Origin: SAR92 clade bacterium H231
Lineage (GTDB): Bacteria > Pseudomonadota > Gammaproteobacteria > Pseudomonadales > Porticoccaceae
Direction: 5' to 3'
NCBI GenBank assembly: GCA_025153775.1
Contig: JAOALC010000004.1
Span: forward strand, 1 to 64,000
DNA: 64,000 bases
The number at the start of each line of letters is the position of its first letter. The first letter of the stretch is position 1. The notes under the pieces are model-generated. The model made no database searches. It saw only the letters and a program-made list of their open reading frames with translations, and was not told the DNA's origin. Positions 45,389 through 53,715 of the stretch are shown here, in pieces. A program made the translations under genes and the position numbers.

Positions 45389-47650
45389 TCAGCTAGTCTC
45401 AACGTCAACAATGACACGCTTTAACGTTTGATTGAATACGAATGGTGATGTGTACGCGCGACTAATCGGAGCATGGCGGTTTTCACCACAGCGAATACCA
45501 GAATTGGGCGTATAGATCGGCCAAAGTTTTGGCAACAACATCACACCCAAACTCTGATCGTCTAAAGCTACTTTGGCAACCCTAGAATCAAGGTCGGCTT
45601 TACTGATCTCGACTGTTAATTTGTGCTCGCCTATGGGTATTCTTCGACGTGATTTGAAAGTATAAACAGCATCTCTGGTGTAGACATACACGATGTGAAG
45701 ATAGCCTTTTTGCATAAATAATTCGTAACCACTGCTACTATCTCCTGAAGCAAGGATCACTCCGTTTATATCTCGAGTGCGTACCGTCATTTCGGCGGTT
45801 ATCAGCGAATTATAGTTATATATATCTGGAGCACTCAGCCGGTCCAGGCGGGTCATACCAGGGTAGAAGACGTGGGTAGAGCGAGGCTGTGGCACAGATG
45901 CCTTATAGAGCTTTAAAGTATCATCTTCTAGGGGTAAAACATCATACCGCTGCGCATCAGCATGCCAGAAGGCGATAAGTTCGCTTAGGCGCTGGGGCTC
46001 GGCGTCAGCAAGATTTCTCGTTTCAGAGTAATCTTCTGCGGTATTGTATAGCTCCCAAACATCCTTATTGAAATCCTGACCTTTGACGTGTCTGGTAACT
46101 GCCTTCCAGCCATCTTTCCACATCGCCCTGTCACCCAGAGTTTCGTAGTATTGGGGACCTTTTCGGGTCGCTACATTCGGATTATCGAAAGTGTAGGCAA
46201 AACTGGTGCCATGAAGCTCTAAAGATCGATGGCCTTTGTGTGTAGTGGGCACCTCGAGATTGGCCATATTGAGTAGCGTGGGCAATAGGTCAATCGCATG
46301 ATGGTACTGAGAATTAATCTGTCCTTTGGGCAAATTGCCGTTTGGCCAGGTAATTAAAAGCGGCGATCTAATGCCCCCTTCATAGGTATCACTCTTGTAC
46401 CATTTTAAGGGAGTATTGCTAGCCTGTGCCCAGCCTCCTACATTGGCTGGTTGGGACAATTCGCTTCCGAGCAAATCAATATTTGCCAGTCTCTCTGCCC
46501 AGGGTTCTCCAAGGTAGCTGCCCCGTCGAACGTCATGCATCCCATTGCGGCCAGCACTTGCTGTTGCCCCGTTGTCAGAGGTAAATATAACAATGGTGTC
46601 GTCATACACATTCTCATCTTTTAGGGCTTGAATAAGACGCTGCATCTGTGCGTCAGTATGTTCTAAAAATGCCGCATAGATTTCTTGTGTGCGTGCGGCA
46701 TAGCGGCGTTCATCAGCACTGAGATCATCCCATTTAATATGACTGCCATTGGCTTCTGGAAGGCTCGCCTCCTCAGGCACGATACCCAGTATTTTTTGCC
46801 GCTCGAAACGTTTTTTCCGAGCAAGATCATAGCCCTGATCAAATTTACCTCTCTGCCGTTCAATATCTTCTGCGGGTACATGTAATGGAAAGTGACAGGC
46901 GCCAAAACCTATATAATGAAAGAAAGGCTTTTCGGGAGCTGCAGCAAGATGATTTTGGATATAGCTAATTGACTTGTCCACTAGATCGACACTGAGATGA
47001 TAGTCTTTACCCTTGTCGGGATAGGTCGGTGATACATTCTCAAATAATTCTGGATGCCAGTGGTCGACTGCAGAACCGTGAAAGCCGTACCAATGATCAA
47101 ATCCCCGACCCGTTGGCCAGTGGTCAAAAGGGCCAGTCCCATTTTGGTCTTCCAGTGGCGTCATATGCCATTTTCCACAGGCACTTGTGTAGTAACCCTG
47201 CTGAGCAAATATTTCCGCCATAGTTGCCGCATCTTGTCTGATCCAGCCATTGTAGCCTGGTTGATCTTTTTGAGCCCACTCAGCAATATTACCAACGCCT
47301 ACAGAGTGCGCGTTTCTGCCAGTAAATAGGCAGGCTCTTGTGGGCGCACAAACTGCCGTAACATGGAAGTTATTGAATCTCGTTCCATTTTTTGCCATGG
47401 ATTCGGAAAATGGCATCTCATAATCGGATCCAAAACAACTTAAATCAGCGAAACCTACGTCGTCTAGAACGGCAATCACAATATTGGGCTGGCGAATATT
47501 AACTCTTGGAGTCCAGCCTTTATCGGCAATGCTATTTTGATTCAGTTGACTTGAAGGAGTAGGCTCTTTGTATAAAGATTTGGCGTTTACTACTCCGCTG
47601 GCACCTGAGGCCGCAATCACCTCGAGAAATCTTCTTCTAGATAATTGCAT
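45389..47650 (-). CDS. Type I sulfatase, exported
   Basis: A 753-residue arylsulfatase-family enzyme. SRRRFLEVIAASGASG is a Tat-type signal. Metal ligands include D63/D64 in VLDDVGFADL; CAPTRACLFTGR begins at C101, the residue converted to formylglycine (C-x-P-x-R rule). KWHMTP and TSDNGA complete the core. The last ~150 residues form an extra beta domain. It removes sulfate from an organic sulfate ester, probably in the periplasm; a formylglycine-generating enzyme gene is not in the window. Driven by the symmetric palindromic promoter at 47740-47781. Confidence 0.92.
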   Translation of the reverse strand: MQLSRRRFLEVIAASGASGVVNAKSLYKEPTPSSQLNQNSIADKGWTPRVNIRQPNIVIAVLDDVGFADLSCFGSDYEMPFSESMAKNGTRFNNFHVTAVCAPTRACLFTGRNAHSVGVGNIAEWAQKDQPGYNGWIRQDAATMAEIFAQQGYYTSACGKWHMTPLEDQNGTGPFDHWPTGRGFDHWYGFHGSAVDHWHPELFENVSPTYPDKGKDYHLSVDLVDKSISYIQNHLAAAPEKPFFHYIGFGACHFPLHVPAEDIERQRGKFDQGYDLARKKRFERQKILGIVPEEASLPEANGSHIKWDDLSADERRYAARTQEIYAAFLEHTDAQMQRLIQALKDENVYDDTIVIFTSDNGATASAGRNGMHDVRRGSYLGEPWAERLANIDLLGSELSQPANVGGWAQASNTPLKWYKSDTYEGGIRSPLLITWPNGNLPKGQINSQYHHAIDLLPTLLNMANLEVPTTHKGHRSLELHGTSFAYTFDNPNVATRKGPQYYETLGDRAMWKDGWKAVTRHVKGQDFNKDVWELYNTAEDYSETRNLADAEPQRLSELIAFWHADAQRYDVLPLEDDTLKLYKASVPQPRSTHVFYPGMTRLDRLSAPDIYNYNSLITAEMTVRTRDINGVILASGDSSSGYELFMQKGYLHIVYVYTRDAVYTFKSRRRIPIGEHKLTVEISKADLDSRVAKVALDDQSLGVMLLPKLWPIYTPNSGIRCGENRHAPISRAYTSPFVFNQTLKRVIVDVETS

Positions 47651-47739
47651 AGCTCGTCTCCAAATTATGGTCCAATAAATAGTATTTGTGATTGCTCTTT
47701 TTTAAGTCCCGGACATGGTTTTGTCTCTGCTTCAAAACA

Positions 47740-47781
47740 ATACTATTAATAATTGACTTCGAAGTCAATTATTAATAGTAT
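47740..47781. promoter_or_regulatory. 42-bp perfect palindrome forming two divergent promoters
   Basis: The arms are 21 bp each, perfect, with no loop, centred between 47760 and 47761 on TTGACTTCGAAGTCAA. Rightward: TTGACT 47753-47758, 17 bp, TAGTAT 47776-47781. Leftward, by symmetry: TTGACT 47768-47763, 17 bp, TAGTAT 47745-47740. It serves the sulfatase set (left) and the HisD-family set (right). The centre TTCGAA is shared with other operators of this island. Confidence 0.82.
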
Positions 47782-47826
47782 CACCGTCATTGATCAACCT
47801 ACATTACTAAGGAGTAAAAACTCGCG

Positions 47827-49107
47827 ATGATAACAGTGTTAAAAAAAGGTATCTCAGACGAGAAGAGCCGCGAGGCGAGCAAGCAGGTTCAGGAGATTGT
47901 GGAAGGGATATTGCAAGGCATTACCGACCAGGGTGATGCTCATGTGCGTGAGTTATCAGAAAAATTTGATAATTGGTCGCCCACCAGCTTCCGTCTGTCT
48001 GACGAGGAAATACAGGCATGCATTGATAGTCTGCCGGAGAACACTTTGCGAGACATTAAATTTGCCCAGGAACAGGTGAAAAACTTTGCTCGCATTCAAC
48101 TCGACTCCATGAAGAATGTAGAGGTGGAAACACGTCCTGGTGTCATCTTAGGGCACAAACATCTACCTATGAATAGCGTTGGCTGTTACATTCCGGGGGG
48201 CAAGTATCCTTTGGTAGCCTCAGCTCATATGAGTGTAGCTACAGCCAAGGTGGCCGGCGTAAAGCGAGTGATAGCATGCGCACCACCGTTTAATGGAAAA
48301 CCTATGCCTGCAATTGTTGCCACCATGGCCTTGGCCGGAGCGGATGAAATATATTGCTTTGGCGGTGTTCAGGCCGTTGGCGCCATGGCATTGGGGACAG
48401 AAACGATCCTGCCAGTTGATATGATTGTAGGTCCTGGTAATGCCTACGTAGCAGAGGCAAAACGGCAACTTTTTGGTCGGGTAGGTATTGATTTGCTTGC
48501 CGGTCCAACCGAAACACTTATTATTGCCGATGAGATTGGTTGTGACCCTGAAATGGCTGCAACAGATCTTTTAGGTCAGGCGGAACATGGCGTTAATTCA
48601 CCCGCGATATTGCTAACCAATAGTAAAGACTTTGCCAATGCGACTGTTAAAGAGGTTGAGCGGCAGTTAGAAACTCTTGAGACGGCGAAAATTGCTGGGC
48701 AAGCCTGGTGTGATTATGGGCAAGTGATTGTCTGCGATACCTATGAAGAGATGGTTCAGGTTGCCGATGATTTAGCTTTTGAGCATGTCCAGGTGATGAC
48801 CCAAGACCCAAATTATTTCCTCGAAAATATGACCAATTTCGGCGCGCTATTTCTTGGGCCTGAAACCAATGTCTCCTATGGTGATAAGGTGATTGGCACT
48901 AACCACACCCTACCAACCAATAAGGCTGCAAGATACACCGGTGGCCTCTGGGTGGGTAAGTTTATTAAAACATGCACCTATCAGCGAGTAACACCGGAAG
49001 CGACAGTAGAAATTGGTGAATATTGCTCGCGCCTTTGCGCTCTGGAAGGATTTGCAGGCCATAAAGCGCAGGCGGATCTTCGTGTAAAAAGATACCAGAA
49101 AACTTGA
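47827..49107 (+). CDS. Histidinol dehydrogenase-family NAD-dependent alcohol dehydrogenase (HpsN-like)
   Basis: A 426-residue HisD-fold enzyme. Conserved blocks: [55 protein letters not shown] with its zinc-binding Gln/His, and [20 protein letters not shown]. The IPGGKYP and [15 protein letters not shown] forms look closer to the catabolic HisD branch, which includes sulfopropanediol dehydrogenase HpsN, than to biosynthetic HisD. No his genes lie nearby; instead a sulfatase is divergent to it. So oxidation of a catabolic alcohol to an acid is likely, substrate unproven. Confidence 0.85.
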   Translation: MITVLKKGISDEKSREASKQVQEIVEGILQGITDQGDAHVRELSEKFDNWSPTSFRLSDEEIQACIDSLPENTLRDIKFAQEQVKNFARIQLDSMKNVEVETRPGVILGHKHLPMNSVGCYIPGGKYPLVASAHMSVATAKVAGVKRVIACAPPFNGKPMPAIVATMALAGADEIYCFGGVQAVGAMALGTETILPVDMIVGPGNAYVAEAKRQLFGRVGIDLLAGPTETLIIADEIGCDPEMAATDLLGQAEHGVNSPAILLTNSKDFANATVKEVERQLETLETAKIAGQAWCDYGQVIVCDTYEEMVQVADDLAFEHVQVMTQDPNYFLENMTNFGALFLGPETNVSYGDKVIGTNHTLPTNKAARYTGGLWVGKFIKTCTYQRVTPEATVEIGEYCSRLCALEGFAGHKAQADLRVKRYQKT

Positions 49108-49153
49108 GCTTTATTAGGTTACGATAGATAGAAATTGTTTTGAGAATTCCAAA

Positions 49154-49900
49154 ATGACAAATTTAGCTGGCAAGGTTGTTTTAATCACAGGAGCTGCAGG
49201 CGGTATTGGCTCGGCGATCTCTTTGGCTTATGCAGCTGTTGGAATAAAAGTTATTGTTGGGTACAACAGTAACTTTGAAAAAGCACAGAAGCTTTGTGAG
49301 TCTCTGCCCGGTGATGGCCATGTGACTAAACATGTTCCTGTTCTGGATAGTGCAGCATTGAGTTCTCTGGCTGATGAGATTAAACAAGACATGGGCCGCT
49401 TAGATATTCTTGTCAACAATGCAGGGGTAACCAAGGTTGTGCCACACCAGGATCTTGACGGTCTGCAAGACGAGGATATCGACAGGATTTTAGCAACGAA
49501 TTTTCGAGGGTCTTTTGCCTGTGTCCGTGCTTTTCAGGATTTACTGGCTAAAAGTGGGGAAGGATTGGTCGTCAACATATCGTCTATCGCTGGCACTACA
49601 GCTGTTGGGAGTAGTGTCGCCTATTGCGCATCCAAAGCGGCTATCAATTCTATGACCATGTCATTAGGTCGCGCCCTAGCCCCTAATATTCGTGTTGTGG
49701 CGGTTGCTCCGGGTTGGGTGGCTGGCGAATATGCTAGCCGCGTAGATCCAGCCTATATGCAAGAACAGATAGATAAAACTCCCCTAGGCCGTATCGCAAA
49801 CGCATCAGATGTAGCGAACACTGTTGTGGCATTGTCAACGACAGTTACATTTAATACTGGCTGTATTATCCCTGTAGATGGTGGCCGGCCACTAACCTAA
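49154..49900 (+). CDS. SDR family NAD(P)-dependent oxidoreductase
   Basis: A 248-residue short-chain dehydrogenase with TGAAGGIGSAISLA cofactor loop, NNAG, catalytic Ser in NISSIAG and YCASK for Tyr/Lys. The end TGCIIPVDGGRPL is standard. It is 46 bp downstream of the HisD-family gene and probably acts on the same pathway, reducing or oxidising a keto/hydroxy intermediate. Compare the SDR at 27637, which has lost Tyr and Lys. Confidence 0.88.
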   Translation: MTNLAGKVVLITGAAGGIGSAISLAYAAVGIKVIVGYNSNFEKAQKLCESLPGDGHVTKHVPVLDSAALSSLADEIKQDMGRLDILVNNAGVTKVVPHQDLDGLQDEDIDRILATNFRGSFACVRAFQDLLAKSGEGLVVNISSIAGTTAVGSSVAYCASKAAINSMTMSLGRALAPNIRVVAVAPGWVAGEYASRVDPAYMQEQIDKTPLGRIANASDVANTVVALSTTVTFNTGCIIPVDGGRPLT

Positions 49901-49907
49901 GTTTCAT

Positions 49908-49927
49908 GACGGCACTCAGGTGTCGTC
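49908..49927 (+). terminator. Hairpin after the SDR gene
   Basis: GACGGCAC and GTGTCGTC pair over 8 bp (one G-U) with a TCAG loop, 8 bp past the SDR stop. No T-tract follows, so it may only slow transcription or protect the 3' end before the next gene. Confidence 0.3.
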
Positions 49928-50051
49928 CCGATGGGCAACAAAGGACTACGTAGAGACTATTAATGTCTCAATCTCCCCCCTTAGAGCGTATTCGCACAAA
50001 AAGCCCGTCTATAAATTCACAGAAAATCAGATAAGACTATTAAAGGCAATC

Positions 50052-50684
50052 ATGCCAGAACAAATTATTATCCAATTTCTCGGACTACTCAATATATTGG
50101 GTCTCGTAGTTTTTGCCATTTCCGGGACTCTTTTTGCCGCGGAAAAGAATATGGATATTCTTGGTGTGATGCTGATTGGTACAGCGACGGGTATAGGTGG
50201 TGGAACTTTGCGAGATCTACTTTTAGGCATCTCGCCCGTATCTTGGATCCAGGAACCTCTCGCAATCTACATTTGTCTAGCTGCTTGCATCATTACTTAC
50301 TTTACAGCAGATTTGCATAGAAGAAGATTGAAGCTAATTTTGTGGATGGATGCAATTGGGCTGTCGGCGTTTGCTGTTCTGGGTACTGAAATTGCTTTAC
50401 AGCAGCAGGAAAATCTTTTGATTGCTATTGTTATGGGAGTGATGAGTGCCACCTTCGGAGGTATTTTGCGGGACGTACTTTGCGCCAAAACATTAACTCT
50501 TATGCGTCCTGAGCTATATATAACTTGTGCCTTACTTGCATCACTTATCTATGTTGTAATGGATGCGTGGGGATTTAATCAAAGTGTGATTCAGAGCTGT
50601 TCCTTTGTGGCGGGTTTTGGCTTGCGTGCATTGGCTATCTCATACCGATTGGAAATACCGAAATTGAGCCATGCTCAAGATTGA
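50052..50684 (+). CDS. UPF0126/TRIC-type membrane protein (YicG-like)
   Basis: A 210-residue membrane protein with an internal repeat: GTATGIGGGTLRDLLLG and GVMSATFGGILRDVLCA are the paired G-G-x-x-R-D motifs of the UPF0126 family. About seven spans. Relatives are described as trimeric intracellular cation channel-like proteins or glycine-transport proteins. The start at 50052 is chosen because the upstream extension to 49920 is not membrane-like. Third gene of the rightward unit. Confidence 0.85.
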   Translation: MPEQIIIQFLGLLNILGLVVFAISGTLFAAEKNMDILGVMLIGTATGIGGGTLRDLLLGISPVSWIQEPLAIYICLAACIITYFTADLHRRRLKLILWMDAIGLSAFAVLGTEIALQQQENLLIAIVMGVMSATFGGILRDVLCAKTLTLMRPELYITCALLASLIYVVMDAWGFNQSVIQSCSFVAGFGLRALAISYRLEIPKLSHAQD

Positions 50685-50770
50685 AAAAACAGGTTACGGA
50701 TAAGTGGGAGCGATTTTGATAGGGTTCAATAGCGTAACGATAAATCAAACCTGCACCTTTTAGCCCAAAT

Positions 50771-50850
50771 ATCTGAGTTTGATTTTTTAATTCTCCAATC
50801 TGTGATTTATCCTCGTTAAGTTAAAACTTCGTATAGCAACCAGGCTACTT
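50771..50850 (-). pseudogene. Relic of a SnoaL-like gene start
   Basis: The minus strand here matches the start and leader of the SnoaL gene at 44231-45340: leader CGAGGATAAAT, then the start codon changed from ATG to ACA, then DWRIK (compare DWKVK), followed by decay. The likeness continues upstream in the leader. It shows a former copy at this spot. The remainder of the 288-bp gap (50685-50972) shows nothing else. Confidence 0.55.
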
Positions 50851-50972
50851 CGGATCACAGGTCTTATCTAAGCAACCTCTCTCATAATCGGCTCCGTAAG
50901 ATGTATAAATCTAATGTATTTGGTTTTTTGGCAGTCTAATCATTAACGATCAGTTTCACTAGAGCGGCACTT

Positions 50973-52421
50973 CTAATCCTGCCGCCCGCTAAATAGCGCA
51001 ATATCCCGAGCTAACATTGCAGGTCGGCCGTCAACTGTACCAGCGGGCGAAAACCAGTCCTGTGGACTAACTGCAAGTCGATGATTAGTACCCGGATAAA
51101 CAAAGTCACTCACCCTGCCGCCAGCGGCATTTACGCGCTTTTTCAGATCGGCATTCCACTCTGGCAGCGAATAAAAATCTCTATCGGAATGGTGGAGATT
51201 GATCGGCTCGGAGAGATATTGTGCTGCATGATAACCGCCAAGTCGCTCAAGTTGCTCCACCAAACCAGGTGTATGGAGGATCCTAATCAAGCCCTGTTCA
51301 TCCCGCTCTAGGGTGTATTGAATATCCTTTAGATCGACAATCCCGGCTCTTAAGTGCGCATACATCGCAGAATAGGTTTTACGCAGTGATGCCTCTACCG
51401 TGGGCAACTGCCAACTTTTTGTTTGCCATGTCCAATCGGCTGGTGACGGGTTGACGATCCAGTCGCCTGGGTATGGAAATACAAAATCCATATTGCGTTT
51501 GCCATTGTCAGCCCTATCACTGCCATTCCAGCGACCATCGCCCGCAGTAAAGGCCATTGCAGTATCTTGCATCGGCCCATAAACGGCCGCCTGTTCTAAG
51601 CGCGAGGCGAAGCATCCAGCCCAGATCGACGCAGCATGAATCGATGTCTTCAAAGTACTATTTTCACCAGCGATCGCCAACGCTGTTAGCGCCACATCGC
51701 CACCCTGAGAATAGCCCATGATATTAATTCGTGTACGATCGAGGCGCGGTTCAGGACCCCATGCCTGCCAGTCGATACGCCCAAGAGACTCGAGGCCAGC
51801 TACTAGATTGAGTACATCGATGGCATAAAATATAGGTGATAGATAACTGCGATTATCCCAGGCTCTTAAGAACTCCAATCCGTCGGCAGCGCGACCAGAT
51901 ACAGTTCCATGGCCGCGCAGTCCAGGCGTCAAAACCACGAAGCCTGCTTCTAGGTAAGCTTTTATAATAGGGGCGCCCGCAGAGGCCTCATTGAGTTCAA
52001 AATTATATGCCGGCGCCGCTTGCTCGCCGACCCATCCATGCACAAATATCACCACTGGATAACCCCCAACCGGGGCCGCTGTCGATGGCACGTCGACTCG
52101 AACGTAATTCTGTAACCCATCAGAAAGATAACTACCAAAGTAGTACTGATGATCGCCAGCAGCACTTGCAAACGTGCGAGATTGCTGCACTTTAATCTCA
52201 GCAGCATAGGTGCGCTGGCGCAGGGTCTCGATGGATAGAGCATCCAACGAGTCTAGAACTGGGGCAGACCAGCGCGTAAAGGTATGTTTAACCGCAGTAT
52301 CACCAGCCTCAACACTGACATCAGTCCTAGCTTGCCCTTTACAGCCATTAACTAACGCCAAACTGGTCAGCAACAGGCCCATACTCAAATATCCATGTAG
52401 CGATCGCAGTCCAGCCGTCAT
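50973..52421 (-). CDS. Lipoprotein alpha/beta hydrolase
   Basis: A 482-residue protein with lipobox LVNGC near residue 27, then an alpha/beta hydrolase: oxyanion region VVIFVHGWVG, nucleophile in GYSQGGD, and a late His in PGTNHRL with Asp in HHSDRDF. A long insert lies between nucleophile and acid. It would hydrolyse an ester at the cell envelope. Start at 52421 has GGTGGAG directly upstream; the frame extends to 52445 without support. Last gene of the leftward series, 133 bp after the MetE-like gene. Confidence 0.83.
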   Translation of the reverse strand: MTAGLRSLHGYLSMGLLLTSLALVNGCKGQARTDVSVEAGDTAVKHTFTRWSAPVLDSLDALSIETLRQRTYAAEIKVQQSRTFASAAGDHQYYFGSYLSDGLQNYVRVDVPSTAAPVGGYPVVIFVHGWVGEQAAPAYNFELNEASAGAPIIKAYLEAGFVVLTPGLRGHGTVSGRAADGLEFLRAWDNRSYLSPIFYAIDVLNLVAGLESLGRIDWQAWGPEPRLDRTRINIMGYSQGGDVALTALAIAGENSTLKTSIHAASIWAGCFASRLEQAAVYGPMQDTAMAFTAGDGRWNGSDRADNGKRNMDFVFPYPGDWIVNPSPADWTWQTKSWQLPTVEASLRKTYSAMYAHLRAGIVDLKDIQYTLERDEQGLIRILHTPGLVEQLERLGGYHAAQYLSEPINLHHSDRDFYSLPEWNADLKKRVNAAGGRVSDFVYPGTNHRLAVSPQDWFSPAGTVDGRPAMLARDIALFSGRQD

Positions 52422-52554
52422 AATCTCCACCCTAGGGTCGGTCACTATTTTGAATACGAACCTAGCACTTTACAGCACCGCCGGGGCGACATGCTCAATC
52501 GCTCCTCTTGGATTCAATAAAACCTTCAGCACCTGATAGCTCAATGTGTCATTA

Positions 52555-53706
52555 TCAAACGTTGGCACGACCAAAGGCTTTATCACTAACAATTGCGGCG
52601 CCCTCAGATAGTGCCTTTAATTTGGCGAATGCGATATCTGGATCTACTGCACCAAATCCAGCAAAAGTGCCAAACCCACAGTCAGAACCGGCTATCACCC
52701 TTTCAGGGCCCACAATGTTAACAAATCTCTGAATACGCTCCGCAACCAATAAGGGGTGCTCTACAAAATTGGTTGTAGTATCCACCACACCGGGGACCAG
52801 GATCTTATTATCTGGTATTCCAGTTTTTCGATCTCGGAAGACTGTCCATTCATGGGCATGGCGTGGGTTCGACGTCTCAAATAGAATATATTGCGCTTTG
52901 GTTTTCATTAAAGTAGTAAAAACCTTATCCATATCAATATCACAACAGTGGGGACCTTCATAGTTTCCCCAACAAATATGGATTCTGACCTTTTCCTCAG
53001 GTACGTTTTTTAGCGCATGATTGAGCGCTTCCACATGTGATTCCGCAATCTTTATAAATTCTGCATCTGACAAGTGATTAAATAGCATGTGACGCGACAG
53101 AGCTAGGTCAGGACAGTCCAGTTGCAAGTCTAATCCTGATGCCACAATAGTCTCGTATTCATCACGCATCGCATCAGCTAGAGCTGCCAGATAAGCGTCT
53201 CGTGTTGCGTAGTGGTTATTTTGCAAGAACAGCGAAATAACACCAGGTGACGCGGCATTCATAAAGCCTCTTTCTATCCCGTTTGCTGCCATAGCTGCCT
53301 TTAGGTTAGAGATATCTTTTTGCAGTTCACCCTGACCTTTTGATTTAACTTCGCCAGTGCACATTGGCCTCGCATATTGTGGAGTCCCACCTTCATCTGC
53401 GAGTCTTTTTAGAAACCCCGGGAAAAGTGTCAAATCTTTGGGGGGATTGCGAGGACTGTCACCTGAAAATCCAGTATATCTATCTTTGACATATGTCGCA
53501 TACGATATTTTTGAGGTTTCGCCATCACTGACAATATCTATACCTGCACGTTTTTGCTTCACTACCGTCTCGAGAACATTTCTCGTCATACAGTCATCGA
53601 ACTTACTCTCATCATAGTGCTGTTGATTTTCTCGTGAAAAAATATAATCGACAACTTCCTGAGCTCTAGGTAATGAGCCTACATGGCTTGTTAGTATTCT
53701 TGTCAT
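52555..53706 (-). CDS. MetE-like zinc thiol/alkyl-transfer family protein
   Basis: A 383-residue single-domain homologue of the C-terminal half of cobalamin-independent methionine synthase. TSHVGSLPR opens it; RIHICWGNYEGPH carries the zinc His and Cys, FETSNPRHAHEW a Glu, and GSDCGFGTF the second Cys. Single-domain members include epoxyalkane:coenzyme M transferase and uncharacterised enzymes, so a thiol-dependent transfer on a small carbon compound is as likely as methionine synthesis. It follows prpE by 9 bp. Confidence 0.83.
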   Translation of the reverse strand: MTRILTSHVGSLPRAQEVVDYIFSRENQQHYDESKFDDCMTRNVLETVVKQKRAGIDIVSDGETSKISYATYVKDRYTGFSGDSPRNPPKDLTLFPGFLKRLADEGGTPQYARPMCTGEVKSKGQGELQKDISNLKAAMAANGIERGFMNAASPGVISLFLQNNHYATRDAYLAALADAMRDEYETIVASGLDLQLDCPDLALSRHMLFNHLSDAEFIKIAESHVEALNHALKNVPEEKVRIHICWGNYEGPHCCDIDMDKVFTTLMKTKAQYILFETSNPRHAHEWTVFRDRKTGIPDNKILVPGVVDTTTNFVEHPLLVAERIQRFVNIVGPERVIAGSDCGFGTFAGFGAVDPDIAFAKLKALSEGAAIVSDKAFGRANV

Positions 53707-53715
53707 ATATAGCTC

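Noticed and set aside
47740-47781. Rho-independent terminator
   Set aside because: The palindrome lies between two divergent starts, has no loop or T-tract and contains correctly spaced promoter boxes on both strands.
47827-49107. Histidine biosynthesis HisD
   Set aside because: No other his genes nearby and family blocks look like the catabolic branch; kept as HisD-family without the hisD symbol.
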